Notes under the pieces: generated by a model | Databases searched by the model: none | The model's input: only the letters and a program-made list of their open reading frames with translations | What the model was told of the DNA's origin: nothing | Translations under genes and position numbers: made by a program | Source: Coriobacteriia bacterium | GTDB lineage: Bacteria; Actinomycetota; Coriobacteriia; Anaerosomatales; SLCP01 | Reading direction: 5' to 3' | DNA: 64,000 nt | Assembly (NCBI GenBank): GCA_030603745.1 | Contig: JAUVXE010000009.1 | Location: 31,726-95,725 of the forward strand | Shown: positions 17,735 through 26,012 of the stretch, piece after piece | Position numbering within the stretch: the stretch's first letter is position 1 | Layout of the letters: the number at the start of each line of letters is the position of its first letter

Positions 17735-19528
17735 ATGTCGCGAGTCGACCTTGTGCTCCTCCACGCTCCGAGCGTCTACGACTTCCGTGAGCGTTCGATC
17801 ATGTTCGGGCCCGTCTCGGACATGGTCCCCTCGACCCCGGTGTTCGAGATGTATCCTCTCGGCTTCACCACCATGGCCGAGTACATGGAGCGCCACGGCC
17901 TGAAGGTGCGCATCGTCAACCTCGCGGTTCTGATGCTCAACCGCCCGGACTTCGACGTCGAACGGGCGATCCGGGAGATGAATCCCGTCGCGTTCGGTAT
18001 CGATCTGCACTGGCTCCCTCATGCGCACGGCTCCATCGAGATCGCGCGGATCGTGAAGAAGTACCACCCGGACACCCCGGTCGTCTTCGGCGGACTGTCC
18101 GCGAGCCACTTCCACGAGGAACTCGCCTCTTACGAGTGCGTCGACTACGTCGTGCGCGGCGACTCCACCGAGGAGCCGATGACCCGCCTGCTCTACGCCC
18201 TCAAAGGCAAGGGCCGGGTCGACGACATCCCCAACCTGACCTACGCGGCGCGGGACGGGTCGATCACGAGCACCCCGTTCGAGTGGGTCCCCGCCGACAT
18301 GAACGACATCTCGCTCGACTACTCGTTCAACATGAAGGCGGTCATCCGCTACCGGGACATGATGGGCTTCGTCCCGTTCAAGGACTGGCTCCAGTACCCG
18401 GTGTGCGCGTCGCTCACCTGCCGTGGCTGCACTCACAACTGCGTGACCTGTGGTGGCTCCGCCTACGCGTTCAAGACCCACTATGGCCGCGACCGGGTCG
18501 CGTTCCGGGACCCTGAGTTGCTCGTGCGCGACATCGAGCACATCCAGAAGTACATCCCGGGCCCGATCTTCGTGCTCAACGATTTCCTGCAGGCCGGCCG
18601 CGACTACACCGCGCAGTTCATCCGGGGCCTGTCCAAGATCAAGCTCCGCAACCCGATCGGGTTCGAGTTCTTCAAGCCCCCCGCCGAGGACTTCTACCGC
18701 TTCCTGGACGAGCATCTCGACGACTACTCGGTCGAGATCAGCGTCGAGAGCCACGACGACGACGTGCGCGCCGCCTTCGGCAAGCACCACTACACCACCG
18801 AGCAGGTCGAGGAGTCGATCGCCGCCGCGCTGCGCAACGGGTGCAAGCGGTTCGACCTCTACTTCATGACCGGTATCCCCACGCAGACGGCGGCGTCGGT
18901 CCTGGAGACCCCGGCCTACATCGAGCAGCTCTACGAGAAGGTGGGCAACGACACCCGCTTGCTCTGCTTCTCCTCGCCGATGGCGCCCTTCCTCGACCCC
19001 GGATCGCTCGTGTACGACAACCCGGAGAAGTACGGCTATACGCGCCTGGCGGACACCCTCGAGGAGCACCGCCAGCTGCTGGTGCAACCCTCGTGGAAGT
19101 ACATCATGAACTATGAGAGCCACTCGCTCTCCAAAGACGAGATGGTCGACACGATGTACGAGGTCGGCCTGCGCCTCAACCGCCTCAAGGGCAAACTCGG
19201 CATCATCGAGCCGGAGGTCGTCACCCGCACCGAGGACCGCATCCTCCAGGCCAAGACGGCGATGGAGCGCATCGACCGGGTGATGGCCGAGAGCGATCCC
19301 GCGGTCCGCGACCGCGAGCTTCACGCCCTCAAGGAGGAGGTCGACCGGCTGAGCGAGTCGACCGTGTGCGAGAAGAGCGAGCTGAACTGGCCCCGGTACG
19401 TGAGCATCCGCAACGTCTACCACGTGATCGTGTTGTGGGCGCGGGAGAATCTCGCTAACCTGTTCGGGTCGCGGAGGCGCTCTCGCCCCGTGCCCCGACC
19501 CGCCTGTGAGACCCCGGAGGCCCGATGA
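17735..19528 (+). CDS. B12-binding radical SAM protein (resembles the Ta0216-type family)
   Basis: The ATG at 17735 gives 597 residues; the frame is open for 90 bp more but only this start has a nearby AAAGG. Residues 1 to about 165 have the alternating beta/alpha pattern of a cobalamin-binding Rossmann domain. The radical SAM core (about 215-440) carries C232-x3-C236-x2-C239 within C-T-H-N-C-V-T-C for the 4Fe-4S cluster. The C-terminal 110 residues are mostly helical. The reaction is unknown. It overlaps the menaquinone methyltransferase gene by 4 bp, so a role in quinone ring modification, such as an extra methylation, is a reasonable but unproven idea. Family assignment is from memory of the motif context. 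Confidence 0.75.
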   Translation: MSRVDLVLLHAPSVYDFRERSIMFGPVSDMVPSTPVFEMYPLGFTTMAEYMERHGLKVRIVNLAVLMLNRPDFDVERAIREMNPVAFGIDLHWLPHAHGSIEIARIVKKYHPDTPVVFGGLSASHFHEELASYECVDYVVRGDSTEEPMTRLLYALKGKGRVDDIPNLTYAARDGSITSTPFEWVPADMNDISLDYSFNMKAVIRYRDMMGFVPFKDWLQYPVCASLTCRGCTHNCVTCGGSAYAFKTHYGRDRVAFRDPELLVRDIEHIQKYIPGPIFVLNDFLQAGRDYTAQFIRGLSKIKLRNPIGFEFFKPPAEDFYRFLDEHLDDYSVEISVESHDDDVRAAFGKHHYTTEQVEESIAAALRNGCKRFDLYFMTGIPTQTAASVLETPAYIEQLYEKVGNDTRLLCFSSPMAPFLDPGSLVYDNPEKYGYTRLADTLEEHRQLLVQPSWKYIMNYESHSLSKDEMVDTMYEVGLRLNRLKGKLGIIEPEVVTRTEDRILQAKTAMERIDRVMAESDPAVRDRELHALKEEVDRLSESTVCEKSELNWPRYVSIRNVYHVIVLWARENLANLFGSRRRSRPVPRPACETPEAR

Positions 19529-20271
19529 GCGAGAACGGCAACCCGAGCGACCCGGCACGACCCGTGCGCTCGGGCACGCCCACCGCGGACCGCGTGCGGG
19601 GCATCTTCTCTGACATCGCTCCGAGCTACGACCGCTTCAACACGCTCTCCAGCCTCGGCATCGACCGTTCCTGGCGCCGCGCCACGGTGCGCGCGGCGCG
19701 GCTGACCCGGGCGAGCCGCGTGCTCGACCTGTGCGCGGGCACCGGGGACCTCACGATGGCGCTCGCCACGCAGGGCCGCCCCGGCGAGGTGGTGGGCACC
19801 GACTTCGTGCCCGAGATGCTCGAGGTGGCCCGGGAGAAGGCCGCGGCCTACTCGGGGCCCACCGCGATCGCGTTCTCGGTGGCCGACGCGCAGGACCTCC
19901 CGTTCGACGACGCGAGCTTCGATGTCGTCACGGTCGCGTTCGGGGTGCGCAACCTGCCGGATCGCGAGAAGAACTTCGCCGAGGTCCTCCGCGTGCTCAA
20001 GCCCGGGGGCCGCTACGTGATCCTCGAGTTCTCGCGCCCCACGATCGCACCCTGGCGCTGGATGTATCACCTCTACCTCCGGGTGGTCATCCCTGCCATC
20101 GGTGGCATCCTCACCGGAGACCGTTCGTCGTTCGTCTACCTGAACGACTCCATCCGCTCGTTCCCGAGCCAGAGCGCGCTCGCCGCCGAACTCCGGGCCG
20201 CCGGATTCACCGCGATCTCGTGGGAGGACCGCACCGGCGGCATCGTGGCGGTGCATACCGCCGTCAAGTAG
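19525..20271 (+). CDS. menG: Demethylmenaquinone methyltransferase (UbiE/MenG family)
   Basis: A 248-residue SAM-dependent methyltransferase. It has the UbiE signature Y-D-R-F-N near residue 36, motif I V-L-D-L-C-A-G-T-G-D-L (about 70-80) and the second family signature R-N-L-P-D-R near 150. It methylates demethylmenaquinone at C-2 in the last step of menaquinone synthesis, and only menaquinone is expected in such an organism. The start overlaps the preceding radical SAM gene (ATGA), which argues for coupled translation. Length is typical. Confidence 0.92.
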   Translation: MSENGNPSDPARPVRSGTPTADRVRGIFSDIAPSYDRFNTLSSLGIDRSWRRATVRAARLTRASRVLDLCAGTGDLTMALATQGRPGEVVGTDFVPEMLEVAREKAAAYSGPTAIAFSVADAQDLPFDDASFDVVTVAFGVRNLPDREKNFAEVLRVLKPGGRYVILEFSRPTIAPWRWMYHLYLRVVIPAIGGILTGDRSSFVYLNDSIRSFPSQSALAAELRAAGFTAISWEDRTGGIVAVHTAVK

Positions 20272-20310
20272 TCCCGGCGCCCGTCGCCCCCTGTCACGGC
20301 CGCCCGGTGC

Positions 20311-20319
20311 TGGTAAGAT
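20311..20319 (+). promoter_or_regulatory. Extended -10 promoter TGGTAAGAT
   Basis: TG-G-TAAGAT ends 30 bp before the deaminase start codon; the ribosome binding site GAGGAGG lies between. No clear -35 was seen. Confidence 0.45.
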
Positions 20320-20349
20320 AGGCGCACCCCGACCAGCGAGGAGGCGCGC

Positions 20350-21699
20350 ATGCTGCTCGCCGCACGTTACGTACTTCCCATCGCGGCACCGCACATCGTC
20401 GACGGCGCGATACGCGTCCACGGCGATCGCATCATGGAGATCGGCGAGTTCGAGACGCTCAAGGCCGCCTACCCCGACGAAGAGGTCCGCGACTTCGGCC
20501 TCGCCGTGCTCATGCCCGGTTTCGTCGACATGCACACGCATCTCGAGTTCTCCGCGATGCGCGGCCTCGTCGACGACCTGCCCTTCTCGCAGTGGAAGCT
20601 GCAGCTGCTCGAGAAGCAGGAACGCCTCGCGCAGGCCGACTGGGAGGACTCCGCCCGCATCGGGGCCGCCGAGGCGCTCCAGTCCGGCATCACCACCATC
20701 GCCGACATCAGCGACTCCGGCGCGTCCGCACGCGCGGCGGCCGGCGCGGGGCTGCGGGCGATCGTCTACCGCGAGGTCGCGACGATGGACCATCGCAAGG
20801 TCCCCGACGTGCTCGCGCAGGCGAGTGAGGACATAGCCGAGTGGCGTGAGCTGGGCGACCCGTCCCGACTCAGCGTAGGCATCGCGCCGCACGCGGTCTA
20901 CAGCTGCCACCCGGAGCTCTACCGCAAGGTCGCTGAGAAGGCCATCGCCGAGGACCTTCCGGTCTCCACCCACCTCGCGAGCTCGAAGGACGAGTACGAC
21001 TTCACCAAGTACGGCAGCTCCCGGCTCGCGGTGGACTACCGTAACGCGTTCTCCGGAGCCGATGTCGCCTGGCTCCCCACGGGGGTGAGCCCGGTGCGCT
21101 ACCTCGAGCAGTGGGGCATCTACGACGTCCCCCAACTCGTGGCCGTGCACTGTACGCAGGTCGACGACGAGGACATCGAGATCCTCGCCGGCAACGACGT
21201 CGCGGTCGCGTTCTGCCCGCGCTGCAACGCCAAGCTCGGTATGGGCGTAGCACCGCTCGCGAAGTTCCTCGATCGCGGTGTCCGTGTGGGCATCGGGACC
21301 GACTCCCCGGCGTCGAACAACACGCTCGACATGTTCGACGAGATGCGGATCGGGCTCCTCATCCAGCGCTCGGTCACGGGCTACCTCCCGCACTTCATCG
21401 CGCGCCAGTTCGTGAAGATGGCGACCCTCGACGCGGCCCGGGCACTCGGCGTGGACGACCAGGTCGGATCCCTGGAGCCGGGCAAGCAGGCCGACATCAT
21501 CGCCGTCGACATCTCGCACAGTCATCAGATCCCCACCCTCTACCCGTACAGCACGCTCGTGCACACCGCCAACCAGGAGAACGTGGTCTTCACGATGGTC
21601 GCCGGCCAGGTGCTCTACGACTCCGGGCGCTGGAGCCTGCTCGACATCGACCGCATCCAGGCACGCGCCGAGGAGATGCGGGTCAAGCTCAGGGGGTAG
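20350..21699 (+). CDS. Amidohydrolase, probable aminofutalosine deaminase (futalosine menaquinone pathway)
   Basis: A 449-residue TRZ/ATZ-type amidohydrolase. Metal ligands are visible as H-T-H in M-H-T-H-L-E-F-S (about 59-66), H in S-T-H-L-A-S, H in A-V-H-C-T and D in G-T-D-S-P. The H-T-H-L-E-F-S sequence followed by a tryptophan-containing stretch resembles bacterial aminofutalosine deaminases, which turn 6-amino-6-deoxyfutalosine into futalosine. Placement directly after menG supports this. S-adenosylhomocysteine or methylthioadenosine deaminase is the main alternative. The ATG at 20350 follows GAGGAGG. The next gene starts 2 bp after its stop. Confidence 0.72.
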   Translation: MLLAARYVLPIAAPHIVDGAIRVHGDRIMEIGEFETLKAAYPDEEVRDFGLAVLMPGFVDMHTHLEFSAMRGLVDDLPFSQWKLQLLEKQERLAQADWEDSARIGAAEALQSGITTIADISDSGASARAAAGAGLRAIVYREVATMDHRKVPDVLAQASEDIAEWRELGDPSRLSVGIAPHAVYSCHPELYRKVAEKAIAEDLPVSTHLASSKDEYDFTKYGSSRLAVDYRNAFSGADVAWLPTGVSPVRYLEQWGIYDVPQLVAVHCTQVDDEDIEILAGNDVAVAFCPRCNAKLGMGVAPLAKFLDRGVRVGIGTDSPASNNTLDMFDEMRIGLLIQRSVTGYLPHFIARQFVKMATLDAARALGVDDQVGSLEPGKQADIIAVDISHSHQIPTLYPYSTLVHTANQENVVFTMVAGQVLYDSGRWSLLDIDRIQARAEEMRVKLRG

Positions 21700-21701
21700 C
21701 C

Positions 21702-22184
21702 GTGAAGGAACGAGGCACGGTCGTGAGCGCGGCCGCCGGGGTTCTCACCGTCTCGATCGAACCATCGGTCGCCTGCGAGTCGTGCGGCGCATGCGCCCAA
21801 GGCGCGGCCGGGACGCGGCTGCTCGAGGGTGTCATCGATACCCACGGCGCCAGGGCGGGTGACACGGTCGAGGTGGAGACCCCGCTTCGCGCGCGGAGAA
21901 GGGCGCAGGTCCTCGTTTATGTGATTCCTGTGGGGGCTCTGGTGGCCGGGTATCTGGCGGGCTTCTTGCTCGCAGGTGCGTCAGGGTTCGCGGCTCCGGA
22001 CACGGCGGGAGCCCTGACCGCTCTAGCTGCGGGGATAGCCGCACTCGTCTCGCTCCGGCGCCGGGATCGCGCGTTTGACGACCCGGCCGCGCGCCCGAGG
22101 GTGCGTGCTATAATCGCGCGAGGTCACGACGGGTCTGCAGGGCCGATCGGCTCCGGGCCAGGTGACCAGCCCCTTCAAGAGTAG
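21702..22184 (+). CDS. RseC/MucC-like membrane protein
   Basis: The GTG at 21702, two bases after the deaminase stop, gives 160 residues. The N-terminal domain has the cysteine cluster C-E-S-C-G-A-C (about 24-30) typical of RseC/SoxR-reducing proteins. It is followed by two membrane segments (about 67-88 and 95-118) and a basic C-terminus. RseC proteins are linked with redox membrane complexes and with SoxR reduction or ApbE-related flavin chemistry, but their reaction is not settled. Here the context is quinone biosynthesis. The final 75 bp contain the promoter of the next gene, and its stop overlaps the next ribosome binding site. Confidence 0.75.
   Translation: MKERGTVVSAAAGVLTVSIEPSVACESCGACAQGAAGTRLLEGVIDTHGARAGDTVEVETPLRARRRAQVLVYVIPVGALVAGYLAGFLLAGASGFAAPDTAGALTALAAGIAALVSLRRRDRAFDDPAARPRVRAIIARGHDGSAGPIGSGPGDQPLQE
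22106..22114 (+). promoter_or_regulatory. Extended -10 promoter TGCTATAAT
   Basis: TGC followed by a consensus TATAAT (22109-22114), inside the 3' end of the rseC-like gene and 83 bp before the next start. A TTGACG at 22075-22080 is 28 bp away and too far to be its -35. Confidence 0.6.
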
Positions 22185-22196
22185 GAGGATCGACTC

Positions 22197-22610
22197 GTGA
22201 GTGACCAGGACTTCTTCTTCGACGAGGACGAGGCGCCGGCCGAGAAGCCCAAGCCGGCCCAGAAGAGCGCCTCGGCGACCCGCAAGAGCGAGCCGGCTGC
22301 CCGGCCCGCCAAGAGCGCTGCCGCCACCCCGGCCGGCACCCAGACCGTGACCATGACCGTCGCGGGCCTCATCGGCGTGGTCGCGCTCCTCGTGGGCATC
22401 ATCATCGGGATCCTCATCCCTACCGGCGGCACGCAGCCCACCACCCCTGCGGGCGTCCCGGCCCCGGGCGGTACGCAGGCTCGGCCGCTCTCGCCCGACG
22501 AGCTCGGCGGTGACCTGCCTCCCGGTCACCCGGATATCGGCGGCATGACCGGAGGGGCTCCTTCGGAGACCACCACGCCCACGCCCGAGAGCGGCGAGGA
22601 CGCCGAGTAA
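22197..22610 (+). CDS. Small single-pass membrane protein, unknown function
   Basis: The GTG at 22197 follows AGGAGG (22183-22188). The 137-residue product has an acidic first 14 residues, an Ala/Lys/Pro-rich linker, one membrane helix (about 52-75) and a Pro/Gly/Thr-rich outer tail containing L-P-P-G-H-P. I do not recognise a family. The downstream TPR gene has the same topology, and an L-P-P-G-H-P element beside a TPR protein suggests an accessory pair for cytochrome c assembly (a weak inference). Confidence 0.55.
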   Translation: MSDQDFFFDEDEAPAEKPKPAQKSASATRKSEPAARPAKSAAATPAGTQTVTMTVAGLIGVVALLVGIIIGILIPTGGTQPTTPAGVPAPGGTQARPLSPDELGGDLPPGHPDIGGMTGGAPSETTTPTPESGEDAE

Positions 22611-22627
22611 CGTCAGTCACCACAGCG

Positions 22628-22660
22628 GAGGCCCCGGGCGGCATGGTCGGCCGGGGCCTC
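22628..22660. terminator. 10-bp perfect hairpin without T-tract
   Basis: GAGGCCCCGG (22628-22637) pairs with CCGGGGCCTC (22651-22660) between the small membrane protein and the TPR gene. It has no T-run, so it is a partial terminator or an mRNA-processing/stability element. Confidence 0.5.
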
Positions 22661-22693
22661 TCTCCGTGAGGGTTTCGGTAAGGAGACCACCCC

Positions 22694-23374
22694 GTGGCCA
22701 TCAACAAGAAGCAGACATCGGTCTGGATGAAGGTCGTCCTGATCACGGTCGCCGTCGTGTTCATCGCCAGCTTCGTGCTGCCGGCGTTCCTCGGCTGGGG
22801 CCAGTCGAACCAGCAGCCCGCCACCACCGAGACCGGTGCGACGCTCGAGCGGATCGCCGCGGACCACGCGCCGATGATCGCCTCGAACACCATCGCGCTG
22901 GAGAACGACCCCGCGAACTTCGGGATCCTCGTCAACCTCGGGAACACCTACTACGACTGGGGCCTCCAGATCATGAACGCCCTCGGTCCGGGAAGTGGGC
23001 ACGACCTGCCCATGTGGGTCTCGGCGACCGTGTTCTACGAGCGGGCGCTCGCCGTGCAGGGCGATGACCCCAACGTCCGGACCGATATGGCGATCGCGTA
23101 CTTCTACAGCGGTAACGTGCTGCGCGCCATCGAGGTCATCGAGGGCGTGTACGCGGACAGCCCCGACTTCGCGCCGGCATACTACAACGGGGCGATCTTC
23201 TACCGCGCCACCGGGCGCACCGCGGACGCGGTCCGCGTGCTCGAACGCTACCTTGAGCTCGAGCCCGAGGGGCCGAGCGCACCCGCCGCACGCGACATGC
23301 TCGCCGAGATGGCCGCCGCGCCCGCGGCGCCGCCCGCCGAGGGCGGGTCGGAGGAGACGACCACCCAGCCGTAG
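22694..23374 (+). CDS. Membrane-anchored TPR protein
   Basis: The GTG at 22694 follows AAGGAG (22679-22684). The product has 226 residues: a signal anchor (about 13-33), then two or three tetratricopeptide units (about 95-210, with F-Y-E-R-A-L and A-Y-Y-N-G-A-I-F-Y motifs) and a Pro/Ala-rich tail. It resembles CcmH/NrfG-type TPR proteins that hold apocytochromes, which would suit this cytochrome-rich genome, but TPRs are generic. It is convergent with the minus-strand STAS gene across a strong bidirectional hairpin. Confidence 0.7.
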   Translation: MAINKKQTSVWMKVVLITVAVVFIASFVLPAFLGWGQSNQQPATTETGATLERIAADHAPMIASNTIALENDPANFGILVNLGNTYYDWGLQIMNALGPGSGHDLPMWVSATVFYERALAVQGDDPNVRTDMAIAYFYSGNVLRAIEVIEGVYADSPDFAPAYYNGAIFYRATGRTADAVRVLERYLELEPEGPSAPAARDMLAEMAAAPAAPPAEGGSEETTTQP

Positions 23375-23403
23375 CGGCCGGGTGGTCATGGCAGCGACGC
23401 GAA

Positions 23404-23433
23404 GAAGGGCGGCACCGGCCGGTGCCGCCCTTC
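23404..23433. terminator. Bidirectional terminator-like 15-bp palindrome
   Basis: Positions 23404-23418 and 23419-23433 are perfectly complementary (GAAGGGCGGCACCGG and its complement). The palindrome sits between the convergent TPR and STAS genes. Transcripts from either side would end in T- or A-poor but extremely stable stems. Confidence 0.7.
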
Positions 23434-23451
23434 GTGTTCGCACGGGTCGGG

Positions 23452-23802
23452 TCAGGCGGAATCGCTGCCGATCGTGGCGAGGGCGTCGGCCATCGAGGAC
23501 GCGGTCGAGAAGATGCCGTTCAGCCGAGTCAGGGAGAGGATGTTGTCGACGGTCTCGTTGGTGACCAGGACGAGCCTGCCTCCCTGTGCCCCGTACTCCT
23601 TCGAGAGGCTGAGCAACAGACCGAGCCCCGAACTGTCGAGATACTCGAGGTCGGAGAGGTCGACGATCGTCGCCGGAGGCGAGGTCTTGAGGATGCGGTC
23701 GATGTTCATGCGGAACGACGCGCACTCCCCGTAGTCCAGGTCACCCGCAAGCCTCAATACCCAGTGGTCGGTTTCCTGTGTCAGGTCGATGGACAGAGAC
23801 AT
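23452..23802 (-). CDS. STAS-domain anti-sigma factor antagonist
   Basis: A 116-residue, single-domain STAS protein. The ATG complementary to 23800-23802 is preceded by AAAGGA; a longer frame to 23832 lacks a ribosome binding site. The phosphorylatable serine motif D-S-S-G-L is at 56-60, as in SpoIIAA/RsbV. Such proteins bind an anti-sigma kinase and free a sigma factor when unphosphorylated. It is divergent from a second STAS gene with the same motif at the same position. No kinase or sigma factor gene is next to them, so partners are unknown. Confidence 0.85.
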   Translation of the reverse strand: MSLSIDLTQETDHWVLRLAGDLDYGECASFRMNIDRILKTSPPATIVDLSDLEYLDSSGLGLLLSLSKEYGAQGGRLVLVTNETVDNILSLTRLNGIFSTASSMADALATIGSDSA

Positions 23803-23958
23803 CGGGGTCCTTTCTTCGGGTCGACTCACCACAATGGTACCCCTATTCGGGGCCTCGGAACCGAAGCGGCAGAAACGACGGTTTCCGTGTCCGGGGGCTC
23901 ATCGTGGGCGCTCCTCGGCCGGCGCTCCTGTGCTCTGGTACGCTGGGTACTTGAACGG

Positions 23959-23964
23959 TACAAT
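23959..23964 (+). promoter_or_regulatory. Predicted -10 TACAAT of the second STAS gene
   Basis: TACAAT lies 41 bp before the STAS start in the 200-bp divergent region 23803-24004. A poor -35 candidate (TGGTAC) is at 23936-23941. The rest of the region shows no clear operator. Confidence 0.35.
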
Positions 23965-24004
23965 CATTCAGGTTGACTCGGCAAACGGTAGGGAGCGACT
24001 CGCG

Positions 24005-24340
24005 ATGGAACTCGAGATCACCACTGAGCGAACCGATGGCGTCTGCACCATGACGCTCGTCGGCGAGGTCGACGTCTACACCGCGCCCCGCCTCAAGGAG
24101 GCGATCATCGAGTTGATCGAGTCCGGCTGCGTGCGGATCCTCGTGGACCTCGAGGGCGTCGGCTTCATCGATAGCTCAGGGCTCGGCGTCCTCGTCGGCG
24201 GTCTTCGGCGGGCCAAGGAGCGCGACGGCGCGATCCGGCTCGTCTGCACTCGCGAGAACATCCTCAAGATCTTCCGCATCACCGGACTCGACAAGGTGTT
24301 CGCGATCTTCGCCGACGCCGCCGACGCCCGGGACTTCTAG
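24005..24340 (+). CDS. STAS-domain anti-sigma factor antagonist
   Basis: The ATG at 24005, after GGGAG (23991-23995), gives 111 residues, the normal RsbV/SpoIIAA size. A longer upstream frame would place the start before the promoter. The motif F-I-D-S-S-G-L (54-60) holds the candidate phosphoserine. The protein ends 49 bp before tatA/B. It differs clearly in sequence from its divergent neighbour, so the two probably answer to different kinases rather than being a recent duplicate (inference). Confidence 0.87.
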   Translation: MELEITTERTDGVCTMTLVGEVDVYTAPRLKEAIIELIESGCVRILVDLEGVGFIDSSGLGVLVGGLRRAKERDGAIRLVCTRENILKIFRITGLDKVFAIFADAADARDF

Positions 24341-24388
24341 CACGCGACCCTGGATCTCCGGCACGATCCGTATGGAGGGTACCCTTCT

Positions 24389-24844
24389 GTGTTCGGCATC
24401 AGTGGAACCGAACTGTTCATCATCGTCGCCTTCGTGTTGCTGATCTTCGGGCCGGACAAGCTGCCCCAGTTCGGCCGCACGATCGGGCAGTTCATGCGTG
24501 AGTTCAAGCGTGCCCAGGAGAGCATGGAGGCGATCATCCGTGCCGAGGTCTACGCGAGCAACAACAAGCCCACCCCCGGCGGGACGTGGGACATCGAAGG
24601 CGACGACGAGGACGAGGCTTCGGCCGAGAGCGCGGACACGGACGTGGACGCGGACATGACCGAGGAGTCCGCGCCCGAGCCCGCCACGCTCCCCGAGGGC
24701 ATGAGCCCGTTCGACAACGTGGCCCCCGAGCCCGAGCCCGAGCCTGCTGCTGCGGCCGCGGACGACGACGGGTCGGTCGACGCGCCCGAGCCCGCTTCGC
24801 CGCGCGAGGAGCCGACGTCCGAGGACGAGGAGGAGCGGGAGTAG
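24389..24844 (+). CDS. Twin-arginine translocase subunit TatA/TatB
   Basis: A 151-residue protein with the TatA/B plan: N-terminal helix (about 7-21), the hinge F-G-P-D-K-L-P near 21-27 and an amphipathic helix (27-55). A long acidic, Pro/Glu/Asp-rich tail follows from residue 65. The tail length and the E in the membrane segment (S-G-T-E-L) are closer to TatB, but in actinomycetes this cannot be decided from one sequence. With TatC next door it exports folded cofactor proteins. The GTG start follows GGAGGG. Confidence 0.85.
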   Translation: MFGISGTELFIIVAFVLLIFGPDKLPQFGRTIGQFMREFKRAQESMEAIIRAEVYASNNKPTPGGTWDIEGDDEDEASAESADTDVDADMTEESAPEPATLPEGMSPFDNVAPEPEPEPAAAAADDDGSVDAPEPASPREEPTSEDEEERE

Positions 24845-24866
24845 CCCCGGCTGCCCCGACACGCCG

Positions 24867-25619
24867 ATGCCGATCTCACCGAGACGCCTCCCCATCACCG
24901 AGCACCTGCGCGAGTTGCGCCACCGACTCGTCATCATCGCCATCGTGGTGTTCGCCGGCTCGATCGCGATGTACTTCCCGGCGCCGTTCTTCTACGACCT
25001 TGCCATGAGCCCGATCGTCCATCTCTTCGGCGATCAGCCGCTCGTGCTGCTCAACCCTTTCGAGACGTTCACGCTCCGCTTCAAGGTCGCGCTCTACGCG
25101 ACACTCGTGGTGGGAAGCCCTATCATCATCTGGCAGGTCATGGCCTTCTTCCTGCCCGCGCTCAAGCCCAACGAGCGGCGCTGGCTGCTCCCCACCTTCG
25201 CCGCGATGGTGATCCTGTTCGTGGGCGGGGTGGTCTTCGCCCACCAGGTCGTGCTCGGCACGGCGTTCGAGTGGATCGTGGGGCAGGCGTGGGAGGGTGT
25301 CACGCAGATGCCCGAGGCGAGCACCTACTTCACCGGCGCCATCCTGCTGCTGCTCGGGTTCGGGCTCGGGTTCCAGCTGCCGGTCGTGGTCTTCTACCTG
25401 ATGATCTTCAACATCGTGCCCTACGACAAGCTGCGCAAGAACTGGCGTGTCGCCTACACGGTACTGATCGTGGTCTCGGCGAGCGCCACGCCTGACTGGT
25501 CGCCCGTCACGATGCTCGCGCTCTTCGGCGCGCTGGTCGCGCTCTACGAGATCAGCATGTTGCTCGCCCGGGTCGTGCTCGCGCGTCGCATCGCCCGCCA
25601 GAAGGCGCGCGGCTACTAG
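24867..25619 (+). CDS. tatC: Twin-arginine translocase subunit TatC
   Basis: A 250-residue membrane protein with six hydrophobic segments and the TatC N-terminal signature H-L-R-E-L-R-H-R (about 12-19). F-x-T-F-T-L-R-F, near residue 70, is part of the signal-peptide binding surface. TatC recognises the twin-arginine signal and assembles with TatA/B. It starts 22 bp after tatA/B and is followed 18 bp later by hypA, so Tat and nickel insertion genes are probably cotranscribed. This would suit an exported [NiFe] hydrogenase. Confidence 0.93.
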   Translation: MPISPRRLPITEHLRELRHRLVIIAIVVFAGSIAMYFPAPFFYDLAMSPIVHLFGDQPLVLLNPFETFTLRFKVALYATLVVGSPIIIWQVMAFFLPALKPNERRWLLPTFAAMVILFVGGVVFAHQVVLGTAFEWIVGQAWEGVTQMPEASTYFTGAILLLLGFGLGFQLPVVVFYLMIFNIVPYDKLRKNWRVAYTVLIVVSASATPDWSPVTMLALFGALVALYEISMLLARVVLARRIARQKARGY

Positions 25620-25637
25620 GGACACCGGAGGCGACTC

Positions 25638-26012
25638 GTGCACGAGATGGGCATCGTCAAGGGCATCCTCGACGCCGCCGAGGAGACCGCCCGGCGCTCC
25701 TCGGCCACGCGGATCAACGAGGTGCACGTGCGGATCGGCGACCTCACCGAGATCGTCGACGAGGCGCTCCACTTCGCGTTCGAGGCCCTGTCCCCGGGCA
25801 CGCTCGCCGAGGGCGCGACGCTCGTGGTGGAACGGGTCGCCCCTCGCTCGAAGTGCGCCGCCTGTGACGCGACCTTCTCCCACGGCCGTTTCGACGCGGT
25901 GTGCCCTGAGTGCGGCGGCTTCGTGTGCGAGCTGCTCGAAGGCCGCGAGCTGGCGATCGACTGCATCGACATCGACCTGCCCGGTGACGAGACCCCTGAG
26001 GAGCCCGCGTGA
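25638..26012 (+). CDS. hypA: Hydrogenase nickel incorporation protein HypA
   Basis: A 124-residue protein beginning M-H-E-M-G-I, the invariant HypA start, in which the N-terminal amine and H2 bind nickel. The zinc site is formed by C-A-A-C (about 75-78) and C-P-E-C (about 91-94). HypA delivers nickel to [NiFe] hydrogenase together with HypB. The GTG start agrees with the required H at position 2. The gene overlaps hypB by 4 bp. The C-terminal 12 acidic residues are an extra tail. Confidence 0.93.
   Translation: MHEMGIVKGILDAAEETARRSSATRINEVHVRIGDLTEIVDEALHFAFEALSPGTLAEGATLVVERVAPRSKCAACDATFSHGRFDAVCPECGGFVCELLEGRELAIDCIDIDLPGDETPEEPA

Noticed and set aside
22075..22114. TTGACG as -35 for the TATAAT at 22109
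   Set aside because: The spacer would be 28 bp. The TGC extension explains the promoter better.
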